Shown: positions 1-10,686, counted from the first letter of the stretch. The stretch: DNA of 64,000 nucleotides from Citrobacter sp. MGH106 (GCF_001037495.1 NZ_KQ089822.1:992001-1056000), one strand, 5' to 3'. Notes: generated by a model not told the origin, from the sequence alone. Numbers and translations: made by a program.

Positions 1-1805
<1,805 letters not shown>

Positions 1806-1806
1806 A

Positions 1807-2025
1807 ATGGAAAAAGAGCAGCTGATTGACATCGCCAATACCGTGATGCCCTTTGGTAAATACAAAGGGCGGCGATTGATTGATGTGCCGGAAGAGTATC
1901 TGTTGTGGTTTGCCCGTAAGGATGAGTTTCCACCGGGCAAACTGGGTGAACTGATGCAAATCACGCTGCTGATTAAAACTGAGGGGCTGACGCAGTTGGT
2001 GCAGCCCCTGAAACGTCCGCTTTAA
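1807..2025 (+). CDS. ypeB: DUF3820 family protein YpeB
   Basis: Small protein of 72 residues, the same length as E. coli YpeB as I recall it, with the DUF3820 signature MPFGKYKGRRLIDVPEEYL. Its biochemical role is unknown to me. I chose ATG 1807, one base after the ligA stop, because it gives the family N-terminus MEKEQL; a GTG at 1798 inside ligA would add three residues. The spacing implies translation coupled to ligA. Its TAA stop (2023-2025) overlaps the stop of the convergent yfeH gene, so the two genes share bases at their 3' ends and no terminator fits between them. Confidence 0.93.
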   Translation: MEKEQLIDIANTVMPFGKYKGRRLIDVPEEYLLWFARKDEFPPGKLGELMQITLLIKTEGLTQLVQPLKRPL

Positions 2026-3020
2026 GCCTTTGCTGCGCGGCTTTCCCGCTGCGCCTGTAATTCGTCAGTTTGTCGTTTATAGCGACGCGCCAGCACGGCA
2101 CACACCATGAGCTGAATTTGATGGAAGATCATCAACGGCAGCACCATCATTCCTATCACTGACGTCGGGAACAGGATATTCGCCATCGGGATCCCGTTCG
2201 CCAGGCTCTTTTTCGATCCGCAGAAAACAATGGTGATTTCATCGGCTTTGTTGAAGCCGCATTTACGCGCAACAAAGACGTTGATACCAATCACAATTGC
2301 CAGCAATACGATGCTGACCACAACGATAAACAGCAGTGAGCCGACTCCAACTTTGTGCCAGATACCGTTAACGACCGCTTCGCTGAATGCAGAGTAAACC
2401 ACCAGCAGAATGGAGGACTGGTCGGTTTTAGCGATCCATTTTTTATGGCGTGACACCCAGGCACCAATCCATGGACGCGAGAGATGTCCCAGTACGAAAG
2501 GTAACAGCAATTGCAGCATGATCTTACCAACTTGCTCCAGGCTGCCTTCTGCACCATGCATATTCATTACCAGGCCTACCAGTAACGGAGAGAGGAAAAT
2601 ACCCAACAGACTGGAGGCCGAGGCGGAGCAAACTGCGGCAGCTACGTTACCGCCTGCCAGCGATGTAAAGGCGATAGCCGACTGCACTGTGGCCGGCAAA
2701 ATGCACAGATACAGGAAGCCTGTGTATAGCATCGGATCAACGTTGACCGGTGCCCACCAGGCGAACAAGACACCCAGCACAGGGAAGACCACAAAGGTGC
2801 TGCACATTACCCACAGATGTAAACGCCAGTGGCTACCGCCCGCAATAATGGCTTCACGCGAAAGCTTTGCTCCGTGCATAAAAAACAGCAGGGCAATAGC
2901 GGCGGTGGTTAGACCTTCAAAGAAGGGCACAAAACCGCCTTCGGCTGGAAAAAAGGATGCCAGTAAAACGACCGTAATAAGCGTCAGGGTGAACGGATCA
3001 AGGATACGAAAAAGTTTCAT
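2022..3020 (-). CDS. yfeH: Putative Na+-dependent bile-acid-type transporter YfeH
   Basis: Polytopic inner-membrane protein of 332 residues, the usual length for YfeH. It belongs to the SBF/SLC10A7-like branch of the bile acid:sodium symporter superfamily; the substrate is not known. About ten hydrophobic segments are visible from LIRV-type N-terminal helices onward, with family motifs such as FFMHGAKLS near residue 47 and FCGSKKSLANGIP near residue 265. It starts 89 bases from the divergent LysR gene yfeR. In Salmonella and E. coli the LysR-type YfeR is reported to control yfeH, and the arrangement here fits that. Confidence 0.93.
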   Translation of the reverse strand: MKLFRILDPFTLTLITVVLLASFFPAEGGFVPFFEGLTTAAIALLFFMHGAKLSREAIIAGGSHWRLHLWVMCSTFVVFPVLGVLFAWWAPVNVDPMLYTGFLYLCILPATVQSAIAFTSLAGGNVAAAVCSASASSLLGIFLSPLLVGLVMNMHGAEGSLEQVGKIMLQLLLPFVLGHLSRPWIGAWVSRHKKWIAKTDQSSILLVVYSAFSEAVVNGIWHKVGVGSLLFIVVVSIVLLAIVIGINVFVARKCGFNKADEITIVFCGSKKSLANGIPMANILFPTSVIGMMVLPLMIFHQIQLMVCAVLARRYKRQTDELQAQRESRAAKA

Positions 3021-3109
3021 AAAAGCTCCTGGGATTCGGTATCAACATTTTGCGTTTTTCTATTTGAGAAATAAAATTGATTTATTGCATCCATATATGA
3101 ATTGAATAA

Positions 3110-4036
3110 ATGAATTACTCACTACGTCAGCTACGCATCTTTGTCACCGTCGCTCAGGCTAAAAGCTTCAGTCGGGCGGGGGAAATTATTGGCTTAAGTC
3201 AGTCGGCGGTCAGCCACAGCGTTAAAGAGCTGGAAGGGCAGACAGGTGTCAGGCTATTGGATCGCACAACACGAGAGGTTGTGTTGACGGAAGCCGGGCA
3301 ACAGCTGGCGACACGACTGGAGCGCATCCTGGATGAGCTGCACAGCACGCTGCGCGAAGCCGGACGTATGGGGCAGCAGTTGAGTGGTAAAGTTCGGGTT
3401 GCCGCCAGCCAGACCATCTCTGCGCATTTAATTCCACAGTGCATTGCTGAAAGCCACCGGCGCTACCCTGATATCCAGTTTGTTCTGCACGATCGCCCAC
3501 AGCAATGGGTGATGGAAAGCATTCGGCAGGGCGATGTTGATTTTGGGATCGTTATCGATCCTGGTGCGGCGAGCGATCTTCAGTGTGAGTCGATCCTCTC
3601 CGAGCCCTTCTTTCTCTTGTGTCACCGCGAACATCCATTTGCAGCGCAGGATTATGTGCCCTGGCAGGCGTTACAGGGCGCGAAGCTTGTATTACAGGAT
3701 TATGCGTCCGGTAGCCGGCCATTGATTGATGCAGCGCTGGCCCATTTTTCCATAGATGCCAATATTGTGCAGGAGATTGGCCATCCGGCGACGCTCTTTC
3801 CGATGGTCGAAGCGGGGATTGGTATTAGTGTGTTGCCCGCGCTGGCGTTACCCTTGCCGCAGGGGAGTCATCTGCAGGTCAAACGTTTGACACCCGTGGT
3901 TGAACGACAGTTGATGCTGGCTCGACGCAAAAATCGGTCGTTATCGACCGCCGCTCAGGCTTTGTGGGACGTGGTACGTACACAGGCCAGTGAACTAACC
4001 GCGGGTCGAGTCCGCGATCCGCTCTATCAGATATAA
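3110..4036 (+). CDS. yfeR: LysR-family transcriptional regulator YfeR
   Basis: LysR-type regulator of 308 residues. The N-terminal winged helix-turn-helix covers about residues 1-60 ([20 protein letters not shown], then [14 protein letters not shown]), followed by the linker helix and a periplasmic-binding-like effector domain. It diverges from yfeH, the classical layout for a LysR gene and its target. The 89-base intergenic region is AT-rich and would hold both promoters. Known reports link YfeR to osmolarity-dependent control; nothing in the sequence tests that. E. coli has yfeN between yfeR and xapA, and no such gene is present here. Confidence 0.93.
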   Translation: MNYSLRQLRIFVTVAQAKSFSRAGEIIGLSQSAVSHSVKELEGQTGVRLLDRTTREVVLTEAGQQLATRLERILDELHSTLREAGRMGQQLSGKVRVAASQTISAHLIPQCIAESHRRYPDIQFVLHDRPQQWVMESIRQGDVDFGIVIDPGAASDLQCESILSEPFFLLCHREHPFAAQDYVPWQALQGAKLVLQDYASGSRPLIDAALAHFSIDANIVQEIGHPATLFPMVEAGIGISVLPALALPLPQGSHLQVKRLTPVVERQLMLARRKNRSLSTAAQALWDVVRTQASELTAGRVRDPLYQI

Positions 4037-4255
4037 ACCTCACCTTATAAAAGGGCTGCTGTTGCTCGTGCTTGAGCGCTGTCTGCCATTTCTGGCGGGG
4101 AAATAATGTGAGTTCGCACCGATTTAGCCCACGTTATCAATACAGATTTGCTATCGATAGTCGGGGAAAAGTGTATTGGTAATCGATTGCGTAGTCTCGC
4201 TATAACATCACAGCACCCTACGATATTTTCGATTACTCAGTTTTAAGGATATCCC

Positions 4256-5089
4256 ATGAACGCCTCACTTTTTTCACAGAATCCCTGGTATAGCGCCGAT
4301 ATCATTCGTGGTTACAAACCTGATTTCACGCCGCGCGTGGCTTTTATCCTCGGTTCTGGCCTTGGCGCGCTGGCAGATCAAATTGAGGACGCGGTGGCGA
4401 TCTCTTACGAGAAGCTGCCGGGATTCCCGGTTAGTACCGTACATGGCCATGCTGGTGAGCTGGTGCTGGGGAATCTGGCGGGGATTCCCGTTGCGTGTAT
4501 GAAAGGGCGCGGGCACTTCTACGAAGGTCGCGGCATGACGGTGATGACCGATGCCATTCGCACTCTGAAACTGCTTGGTTGCGAACTGTTGTTTTGCACT
4601 AATGCCGCAGGTTCTCTGCGTCCCGAAGTAGGACCAGGTAGTCTGGTTGCGCTTAGCGATCACATCAATACTATGCCGGGTACGCCAATGGTTGGGCTTA
4701 ACGATGAGCGTTTTGGAGAGCGCTTCTTCTCGCTGGCGAATGCATATGACGCAGACTATCGTGCAATCCTGCAAACCGTCGCGACAGAAGAGGGTTTCCC
4801 GCTTAGTGAAGGCGTATTTGTTTCCTATCCGGGACCAAACTTTGAAACAGCAGCAGAAATTCGCATGATGCAAATCATTGGAGGTCATGTCGTCGGGATG
4901 TCAGTCGTGCCCGAAGTTATCACTGCGCGTCACTGTGGCCTGAAAGTGGTTGCGGTTGCAGCCATTACGAATCTGGCTGAAGGACTGGGGGATGTGAAAT
5001 TATCTCACGCGCAGACACTGGCTGCCGCTGAGCTATCCCGGCAGAACTTCATCAATCTGATCTGCGGTTTCTTACGCAAACTGGCCTGA
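4256..5089 (+). CDS. xapA: Purine nucleoside phosphorylase II / xanthosine phosphorylase XapA
   Basis: Cytoplasmic trimeric-type purine nucleoside phosphorylase of 277 residues that cleaves xanthosine, inosine and guanosine with phosphate to the free base and ribose 1-phosphate. Visible family motifs are the phosphate-binding GSGLGALAD near residue 33, the HGHAGELVLG block near residue 64, GRGHFYEG and FCTNAAGSLRPEVGPGS. It is followed by a short hairpin and xapB 60 bases on, then the regulator gene xapR, so the three form a xanthosine catabolism unit. The 219-base upstream gap carries no gene and would contain the XapR-activated promoter. Confidence 0.96.
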   Translation: MNASLFSQNPWYSADIIRGYKPDFTPRVAFILGSGLGALADQIEDAVAISYEKLPGFPVSTVHGHAGELVLGNLAGIPVACMKGRGHFYEGRGMTVMTDAIRTLKLLGCELLFCTNAAGSLRPEVGPGSLVALSDHINTMPGTPMVGLNDERFGERFFSLANAYDADYRAILQTVATEEGFPLSEGVFVSYPGPNFETAAEIRMMQIIGGHVVGMSVVPEVITARHCGLKVVAVAAITNLAEGLGDVKLSHAQTLAAAELSRQNFINLICGFLRKLA

Positions 5090-5104
5090 ATAAATAATAA
5101 AAAT

Positions 5105-5128
5105 GACCCCGCTTGCGGGGTCTTACTT
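5105..5128 (+). terminator. Hairpin between xapA and xapB
   Basis: Perfect inverted repeat GACCCCGC-TT-GCGGGGTC followed by a weak T-rich tail (TTACTTTG). It probably attenuates or partly terminates xapA transcription, since xapB lies only 22 bases beyond and is expected to be cotranscribed. The poor T-run argues against full termination. Confidence 0.55.
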
Positions 5129-5149
5129 TGAGTGGCAAGGAACGGAAAT

Positions 5150-6406
5150 ATGGGTATCGTATCTCGCTTAAAGCTCATGTCGTTTTTGCAATACTTCATC
5201 TGGGGAAGCTGGCTGGTGACCCTGGGTTCTTACATGATTAACACCCTGGATTTCACTGGGGCTAATGTCGGTATGGTCTACAGTTCGAAAGGGTTGGCTG
5301 CGATTATTATGCCAGGCATTATGGGGATTATCGCTGATAAATGGCTTCGTGCAGAACGTGCCTACATGCTTTGCCATCTGGTTTGCGCAGGTGTGTTGTT
5401 ATACGCGACAACCGTGACTGACCCTGAGACCATGTTCTGGGTTATGTTAGCTAACGCGATGGCTTATATGCCGACGATTGCGTTATCGAACAGCGTTTCA
5501 TACTCCTGCCTTGCACAGTCAGGTCAGGATCCAGTAACCGCTTTCCCGCCGATTCGCGTATTTGGCACTATTGGTTTTATTGTTGCCATGTGGACAGTAA
5601 GTTTGATGGGCCTGGAACTCAGTAGTGCGCAACTGTATATCGCGGCTGGTGCATCGTTGTTGCTGGCAATGTACGCTTTTACGTTACCGAAAATTCCTGT
5701 TGCAGAGAAGAAAACCGCCACGACGCTCGCCAGTAAATTGGGGCTGGATGCTTTCGTCCTGTTTAAAAATCCGCGAATGGCGATTTTCTTTTTGTTTGCG
5801 ATGATGCTTGGCGCTGTGCTGCAAATCACTAATGTTTTTGGCAATCCATTCCTTCATGATTTTGCTCGTAGCCCTGAGTTTGCTGACAGCTTTGTCGTTA
5901 AGTATCCGTCTATTTTGCTTTCGGTTTCACAGATGGCGGAAGTGGGTTTTATCCTCACCATCCCGTACTTCCTGAAACGCTTTGGCATTAAAACGGTGAT
6001 GTTGATGAGTATGCTGGCGTGGACGCTGCGCTTTGGTTTCTTTGCTTTTGGCGATCCGTCACCGTTTGGTTTTGTTCTACTGCTGATGTCGATGATCGTG
6101 TACGGCTGTGCGTTCGATTTCTTCAACATCTCAGGATCAGTGTTCGTTGAGCAGGAGGTGAGTTCCAATATTCGTGCCAGTGCGCAGGGCCTGTTTATGA
6201 CAATGGTGAACGGTGTTGGGGCGTGGGTTGGCTCAATCCTGAGCGGTATGGCAGTGGATTATTTCTCTGTTGATGGTATCAAGGATTGGCAGACTATCTG
6301 GCTGGTATTTGCTGCTTATTCTCTGCTATTAGCTGTTATCTTTGCGTTGTTCTTCCGCTATAAACATCAGCCGGAAAAACCAGTGCAGAAATCGCTGGCA
6401 CATTGA
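5150..6406 (+). CDS. xapB: Xanthosine permease XapB
   Basis: Major facilitator superfamily nucleoside:H+ symporter of the NupG/XapB family, 418 residues with about 12 membrane helices; it imports xanthosine. I set the start at ATG 5150 (MGIVSRLKLMSFLQYF) because that gives the family N-terminus and 418 residues; the upstream codons in frame fall in the intergenic hairpin region. Conserved NupG-type blocks are GSWLVTLGSYM near residue 19 and SGSVFVEQEV near residue 330. Downstream lies xapR, separated by 97 bases. Confidence 0.95.
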   Translation: MGIVSRLKLMSFLQYFIWGSWLVTLGSYMINTLDFTGANVGMVYSSKGLAAIIMPGIMGIIADKWLRAERAYMLCHLVCAGVLLYATTVTDPETMFWVMLANAMAYMPTIALSNSVSYSCLAQSGQDPVTAFPPIRVFGTIGFIVAMWTVSLMGLELSSAQLYIAAGASLLLAMYAFTLPKIPVAEKKTATTLASKLGLDAFVLFKNPRMAIFFLFAMMLGAVLQITNVFGNPFLHDFARSPEFADSFVVKYPSILLSVSQMAEVGFILTIPYFLKRFGIKTVMLMSMLAWTLRFGFFAFGDPSPFGFVLLLMSMIVYGCAFDFFNISGSVFVEQEVSSNIRASAQGLFMTMVNGVGAWVGSILSGMAVDYFSVDGIKDWQTIWLVFAAYSLLLAVIFALFFRYKHQPEKPVQKSLAH

Positions 6407-6503
6407 CCATCATAACGGCAGGCGCTCATGCCTGCCGTTTCATGTTCTGCGATGCAATGTGGTAACTTTGCGCATTATCCTTCGCTTCAGGAGCGCATTA
6501 CAC

Positions 6504-7388
6504 ATGGAACGCACGCACCGTATCGATCTGAAGTTACTGCGTTATTTTCTTGCTGTCGCAGAAGAACTGCATTTTGGACGTGCTGCTGCTCGCCTGAATA
6601 TGTCACAACCTCCGCTCAGTACTCATATTAAAGAGCTGGAACAGCAACTTGGTACGCTTTTATTTATCCGCCATTCCCGGAGTGTGGCGTTAACCCATGC
6701 CGGAAAAATTTTGATGGAAGAGTCACGTCGTCTGTTATCCAGTGCGAATCAGGCGCTGGCAAGAGTTGAACAGATTGGTCGTGGCGAGGCAGGGCGGATC
6801 GAACTCGGCGTTATTGGCACCGCAATGTGGGGAAAAATGCGTCCGGTGATGCGGTGTTTTTTGAAGGATAACCCTAACGTCGAAGTACTGTTTCGTGAAA
6901 ACATGCCTGCAATGCAAATGACCATGCTGGAGCGGCGTGAACTGGATGCGGGTGTTTGGCGGATGGCAACTGAGCCTTCTCCCGGATTTACCAGCCTGCG
7001 TTTGCATGAATCTTCTTTTCTGGTGGCTATGCCGGAAGAGCATCCACTTACTGCTTATGATGCAGTACCGCTGGAAGCGCTGCGTAACGAATATTTTGTC
7101 ACTATGCCTTCAGTTCATACTGACTGGGCATTTCTGCAACGTGTTTGCCAGAGCGCTGGATTCTCTCCGATGATAATTCGTGAAGTGCGGGAACCGCAAA
7201 CGGTGCTGGCGATGATTAGCATGGGAATTGGTATTACGTTAATTGCAGATAGCTACGCTCAGATGAACTGGCCGGGTGTTGTATTTCGGGCGTTAGAAGA
7301 ACGTATTCCGGCAGATTTGTATATTGTGTATGACCAACAACAAGCGACGCCTGCGCTGGAGAAACTGGTGGGGGCACTGACGATGTGA
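6504..7388 (+). CDS. xapR: LysR-family activator XapR
   Basis: LysR-type transcriptional regulator of 294 residues, known in E. coli to activate xapAB when xanthosine is present. The winged HTH is at residues 8-66 (DLKLLRYFLAVAEELHFGRA, then MSQPPLSTHIKELE) and the effector-binding domain follows. The start at ATG 6504 is preceded by CAGGAG about 13 bases upstream and gives the 294-residue family length. Reading further upstream in frame would run through the xapB end and is not credible. The gene is followed by a REP-like repeat. Confidence 0.95.
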   Translation: MERTHRIDLKLLRYFLAVAEELHFGRAAARLNMSQPPLSTHIKELEQQLGTLLFIRHSRSVALTHAGKILMEESRRLLSSANQALARVEQIGRGEAGRIELGVIGTAMWGKMRPVMRCFLKDNPNVEVLFRENMPAMQMTMLERRELDAGVWRMATEPSPGFTSLRLHESSFLVAMPEEHPLTAYDAVPLEALRNEYFVTMPSVHTDWAFLQRVCQSAGFSPMIIREVREPQTVLAMISMGIGITLIADSYAQMNWPGVVFRALEERIPADLYIVYDQQQATPALEKLVGALTM

Positions 7389-7395
7389 TATTTCT

Positions 7396-7436
7396 GCCGG
7401 ATGGTAGTACGAATGTCTTATCCGGCTTAAAACATA
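7396..7436. repeat. REP-like palindromic element after xapR
   Basis: Arms GCCGGAT and ATCCGGC flank a 27-base centre with a typical ...TGTCTTATCCGGC... end. This is the arrangement of enterobacterial REP/BIME elements, which often sit after the last gene of an operon and stabilise the mRNA 3' end. Confidence 0.65.
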
Positions 7437-7499
7437 TCATTTAGTAGGGATGACTCGCTTCGCTCACCCTCCGGGCCGTCGCCGCAAACGGCACCGTTC

Positions 7500-7535
7500 T
7501 CTCACTACGTGAGACCCGAACCTGCTGCAGGTTCG
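7500..7535. repeat. Paired palindromes resembling a tRNA T-arm
   Basis: Two perfect inverted repeats lie side by side: TCTCAC-TAC-GTGAGA (7500-7514) and CGAACCTG-CTG-CAGGTTCG (7517-7535). The second continues as GCAGGTTCGAATC on the + strand, which equals the T-arm of a tRNA. They sit between xapR and the terminator of the minus-strand tRNA operon. They could be a remnant of tRNA-associated DNA; no complete tRNA can be folded here. Confidence 0.45.
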
Positions 7536-7556
7536 AATCTTATAAATCGCAGATAG

Positions 7557-7585
7557 CAAAAAGGCGCCTTTAGGGCGCCTTTTTA
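7557..7585 (-). terminator. Terminator of the Val-Val-Lys tRNA operon
   Basis: On the minus strand a GC-rich stem (AAGGCGCC paired with GGCGCCTT) is followed by a run of five T. It begins just after the CCA end of the last tRNA. A-rich flanks on both sides would let it work in both directions, so it could also end xapR transcription. Confidence 0.8.
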
Positions 7586-7588
7586 CAT

Positions 7589-7664
7589 TGGTGGGGCGTG
7601 CAGGATTCGAACCTGCGACCAATTGATTAAAAGTCAACTGCTCTACCAACTGAGCTAACGCCCC
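7589..7664 (-). tRNA. lysV: tRNA-Lys (anticodon TTT)
   Basis: A 76-base cloverleaf with encoded CCA. It has the D-arm GCTCAGTTGGTAGAGC, anticodon loop ACTTTTAAT and T-arm GCAGGTTCGAATCCTGC. The acceptor stem begins GGGGCG and ends CGCCCC, whereas the E. coli sequence I recall has GGGTCG/CGACCC: both partners of the 4-69 pair differ, which preserves pairing. Last gene of the tRNA operon. The symbol follows the E. coli position and is by analogy. Confidence 0.97.
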
Positions 7665-7668
7665 GAAG

Positions 7669-7744
7669 TGGTGGGTGATGACGGGATCGAACCGCCGACC
7701 CCCTCCTTGTAAGGGAGGTGCTCTCCCAGCTGAGCTAATCACCC
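7669..7744 (-). tRNA. tRNA-Val (anticodon TAC), copy 1
   Basis: A 76-base tRNA with encoded CCA; anticodon TAC lies in CCTTACAAGG, with acceptor stem GGGTGAT/ATCACCC. It is separated from tRNA-Lys by four bases, so both are processed from one transcript. Its T-loop reads TTCGATC, differing by one base from copy 2. E. coli carries three such Val genes (valU, valX, valY) at this locus; only two are present here. Confidence 0.97.
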
Positions 7745-7790
7745 ACTTCTCAATTTCTTACATTACACGGCGGAGACTACATAAAGTAGT

Positions 7791-7866
7791 TGGTGGGTGA
7801 TGACGGGTTCGAACCGCCGACCCCCTCCTTGTAAGGGAGGTGCTCTCCCAGCTGAGCTAATCACCC
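7791..7866 (-). tRNA. tRNA-Val (anticodon TAC), copy 2
   Basis: First tRNA of the operon, identical to copy 1 except for one T-loop base (TTCGAAC against TTCGATC). CCA is encoded. A 46-base spacer separates it from copy 1. The operon promoter lies 18-45 bases upstream. Confidence 0.97.
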
Positions 7867-7883
7867 CCGCTGTGTGGAGTCGC

Positions 7884-7911
7884 ATTATAGGGAGAGTTGA
7901 AAATGAGTCAA
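7884..7911 (-). promoter_or_regulatory. Promoter of the Val-Val-Lys tRNA operon
   Basis: On the minus strand TTGACT and TATAAT are separated by 16 bases, followed by the GC-containing discriminator GCGACTCC. A strong sigma-70 promoter with a GC-rich discriminator is typical of stringently controlled tRNA operons. Start of transcription would fall around base 7876, shortly before copy 2 of tRNA-Val. Confidence 0.85.
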
Positions 7912-8123
7912 CGCATTTTCAAAAGAAATTGTTCGTTCGTCGTAAATTTAAACAAAACGATCGCAAAACAGGCCGTGCGGCATGATTTGTATACGAAAAT
8001 GGTAAAGCGTGATGTTCCAACCTGATCAACATTGAGGAATCAGACCACGGTGATAGAATACCACCCTGATAATCTTCCCAGGTTTGCCGGTTGTCGGCAT
8101 CTTTATAAACGTAAGGCCATTTC

Positions 8124-9539
8124 ATGAAAATCAAAACTCGCTTCGCGCCAAGCCCGACAGGTTACCTGCACGTCGGCGGTGCGCGTACTGCTCTTTATTC
8201 CTGGCTTTTTGCACGTAACCATGGCGGTGAGTTTGTGCTGCGTATTGAAGACACCGATCTCGAACGCTCCACACCGGAAGCTATCGAAGCCATTATGGAT
8301 GGCATGAACTGGCTGAACCTTGAGTGGGATGAAGGTCCGTACTTCCAGACCAAACGTTTTGATCGCTACAACGCAGTTATCGATGAGATGCTGGAAGCGG
8401 GTACAGCCTATAAATGCTACTGCTCCAGAGAGCGTCTGGAACAACTGCGTGAAGAGCAGATGGCGAAAGGTGAAAAGCCGCGTTACGACGGTCGCTGCCG
8501 TCATGGTCACGAACATCATGCGGACGATGAGCCTTGCGTGGTACGTTTTGCTAACCCGCAGGACGGTTCCGTTATTTTTGACGACCAGATCCGTGGGCCG
8601 ATCGAATTCAGTAACCAGGAGCTGGACGATCTGATCATTCGCCGTACCGATGGTTCTCCGACTTATAACTTCTGTGTTGTGGTCGATGACTGGGATATGG
8701 AAATCACCCACGTTATTCGTGGTGAAGACCATATCAACAACACCCCGCGTCAGATCAACATCCTGAAAGCGCTGAACGCGCCAGTGCCGGTTTATGCACA
8801 CGTTTCGATGATCAACGGCGACGACGGTAAAAAGCTCTCCAAACGTCACGGAGCAGTCAGCGTAATGCAGTATCGCGATGATGGCTACCTGCCGGAAGCG
8901 CTGCTGAACTACCTGGTGCGTCTGGGCTGGTCCAGCGGCGATCAGGAAATCTTTACCCGCGAAGAGATGATCAAGCTGTTCTCCCTTGGCGCGGTGAGCA
9001 AGTCTGCGAGTGCATTCAACACTGAGAAACTGCAGTGGCTGAACCATCACTATATTAACGCCCTGGCTCCGGAATATGTGGCAACGCATCTGCAATGGCA
9101 CATTGAGCAGGAAAATATCGACACTCGCGTTGGTCCGCAACTTTCCGAACTGGTGAAACTGCTGGGTGAGCGTTGCAAAACACTGAAAGAGATGGCGCAG
9201 AGCTGCCGCTATTTCTACGAAGACTTTGCCGAGTTCGATGCTGATGCGGCGAAGAAACACCTGCGTCCGGTTGCACGTCAGCCACTGGAAGTGGTTCGCG
9301 ACAAGCTGGCTGAAATTAGCGAATGGACGGCTGAAAATGTCCACCACGCGATTCAGGCAACCGCTGATGAGCTGGAAGTGGGTATGGGTAAAGTGGGTAT
9401 GCCACTGCGCGTTGCAGTAACCGGCGCAGGCCAGTCTCCGGCGTTAGACGTAACGGTGCATGCGATTGGAAAATCTCGTAGCATTGAACGTATTAACAAA
9501 GCCCTGGCGTTTATTGCTGAGCGTGAAAGTCAGCAGTAA
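8124..9539 (+). CDS. gltX: Glutamate--tRNA ligase
   Basis: Class I aminoacyl-tRNA synthetase of 471 residues that charges tRNA-Glu. The HIGH-type motif is [14 protein letters not shown] at residues 10-23, and the KMSKS-type motif is KKLSKRHG near residue 237. The zinc-binding set CYC...CRHGHEH at about residues 98-127 is the one described for the E. coli enzyme. The start ATG 8124 gives the family N-terminus [14 protein letters not shown] strong hairpin terminator follows. A 414-residue open frame on the opposite strand is an antisense shadow of this gene. Confidence 0.99.
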   Translation: MKIKTRFAPSPTGYLHVGGARTALYSWLFARNHGGEFVLRIEDTDLERSTPEAIEAIMDGMNWLNLEWDEGPYFQTKRFDRYNAVIDEMLEAGTAYKCYCSRERLEQLREEQMAKGEKPRYDGRCRHGHEHHADDEPCVVRFANPQDGSVIFDDQIRGPIEFSNQELDDLIIRRTDGSPTYNFCVVVDDWDMEITHVIRGEDHINNTPRQINILKALNAPVPVYAHVSMINGDDGKKLSKRHGAVSVMQYRDDGYLPEALLNYLVRLGWSSGDQEIFTREEMIKLFSLGAVSKSASAFNTEKLQWLNHHYINALAPEYVATHLQWHIEQENIDTRVGPQLSELVKLLGERCKTLKEMAQSCRYFYEDFAEFDADAAKKHLRPVARQPLEVVRDKLAEISEWTAENVHHAIQATADELEVGMGKVGMPLRVAVTGAGQSPALDVTVHAIGKSRSIERINKALAFIAERESQQ

Positions 9540-9556
9540 GGCGGGTTGATACATAG

Positions 9557-9590
9557 AAAAACGGCAGGAAAATATCCTGCCGTTTTTTTT
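9557..9590. terminator. Bidirectional terminator gltX / yfeD
   Basis: Stem ACGGCAGGA-AAATA-TCCTGCCGT followed by eight T on the + strand and preceded by an A-run, so it can end gltX and also convergent yfeD. Confidence 0.9.
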
Positions 9591-9594
9591 GTGC

Positions 9595-9987
9595 TTATTC
9601 CGATTCATCAATGCCGAGACGGGCGAGAAAACTGCGGATACCTTCACGTGAAAGAAAAAGCGCCAGCTTTTCTTGTTCCGTCGGGGACATGTTTTCTACT
9701 GCACCAATTATCTGGCGAAATGCAGGGCTGCGAGTAACGTGTGTGTATTCCGCAATAGGTTCTTCTGCCTGATAAAACTCAGGGACTTTGCGAAATGCAG
9801 GAATATTGAGAAGAAATTCCCGCACACTGCCATCAATATGAATAAGCCTTGCGCGGCCACCCTTCACGCCGGGAAACTTTTCGGTTTTCCAGTTTTGTTC
9901 TCTGATCCAGCGATTGACGGTTTGTTTGGCGACCCCGAGACATTCAGCCAGCTCTTCGGTGGTCATTTTGCTGCGTAATTTTTTCAT
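9595..9987 (-). CDS. yfeD: HTH DNA-binding protein YfeD
   Basis: Protein of 130 residues with an N-terminal helix-turn-helix (TTEELAECLGVAKQTVNRWI) of the YfeC/YfeD type and a C-terminal segment rich in charged helices (SPTEQEKLALFLSREGIRSF). It resembles its neighbour yfeC across both halves, so the pair looks like an old tandem duplication. The two genes are separated by one base and are probably cotranscribed from upstream of yfeC. In E. coli the pair has been proposed to regulate transcription; the target is not visible here. Confidence 0.92.
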   Translation of the reverse strand: MKKLRSKMTTEELAECLGVAKQTVNRWIREQNWKTEKFPGVKGGRARLIHIDGSVREFLLNIPAFRKVPEFYQAEEPIAEYTHVTRSPAFRQIIGAVENMSPTEQEKLALFLSREGIRSFLARLGIDESE

Positions 9988-9988
9988 A

Positions 9989-10351
9989 TTATTTACTGTC
10001 GCGGATCCCTAAGCGTTGTAATAAACCCGTAATGCCTTCACGCAGGATCAGTGACGTAAACATTTTCTGTTCTGATGGCGTCATTTCTTTAGCCAGCCTT
10101 ATCAGCAGCGCTTCGATAGAGGAGTCACCTGATAAAGATAAATTATCTGATAAGCCTTCAGCTGAACGCTCGGCACTGCGGATGTATTCACGAACTTGTT
10201 CGGTAACGTGAACCAGACGGGCTTTACCACCCTGAACGCCTGGTTTGGGTGATGTAGCCCAGCCTTCCTTGCGCACCCATTTATTGATGGTTTGTCGGCT
10301 GTAACCGGTCAGATTAGCAAGTTCTTCTGGCGTCATCCGTTCCTTGAACAT
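9989..10351 (-). CDS. yfeC: HTH DNA-binding protein YfeC
   Basis: Protein of 120 residues. The helix-turn-helix is at residues 6-30 (TPEELANLTGYSRQTINKWV), followed by the shared GxxGGKARLVHV block and the C-terminal MTPSEQKMFTSLILREGITG block also seen in YfeD. First gene of the yfeC-yfeD pair. The 221 bases between its start and the tRNA-Ala genes hold a stringent-type promoter for those tRNAs. Likely a small transcriptional regulator; target unknown. Confidence 0.92.
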   Translation of the reverse strand: MFKERMTPEELANLTGYSRQTINKWVRKEGWATSPKPGVQGGKARLVHVTEQVREYIRSAERSAEGLSDNLSLSGDSSIEALLIRLAKEMTPSEQKMFTSLILREGITGLLQRLGIRDSK

Positions 10352-10511
10352 AACGATTCCCTGAATAGTCGTGGGGTTAATTAGTGGTTCATTTTATAGC
10401 ACCATTTTAGTCGAAACCGTGACGCGTTTAACTACTGAATGCGAGTTGTTGCGCAATGTTCTTCATTTGACTGCTTTTTCAGCGATTGAATTCTGTGAAT
10501 TGATTTTGCCG

Positions 10512-10540
10512 TTGACACATGCGAAGGGAATTCATATGAT
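10512..10540 (+). promoter_or_regulatory. Promoter of the tRNA-Ala pair
   Basis: TTGACA, a 17-base spacer, then TATGAT, with the GC-rich discriminator GCCGCCCG. This is a near-consensus sigma-70 promoter, and transcription would start about 25 bases before the first tRNA-Ala. The discriminator is the form expected for ppGpp-sensitive stable-RNA promoters. Confidence 0.88.
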
Positions 10541-10572
10541 GCCGCCCGTCAACTCGACAAGCTTTACGTGAC

Positions 10573-10648
<76 letters not shown>

Positions 10649-10686
10649 AATTTAATCCCAATAAATTTGGTACGTAAAAGCATCGT

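Noticed and set aside
2410-3105. A 231-codon plus-strand frame opposite yfeH
   Set aside because: Shadow of a conserved membrane transporter gene; its product has no coherent pattern.
8103-9347. A 414-codon open frame on the minus strand opposite gltX
   Set aside because: It lies wholly antisense to a conserved synthetase, its protein has no recognisable domain, and the codon pattern follows from gltX coding constraints.
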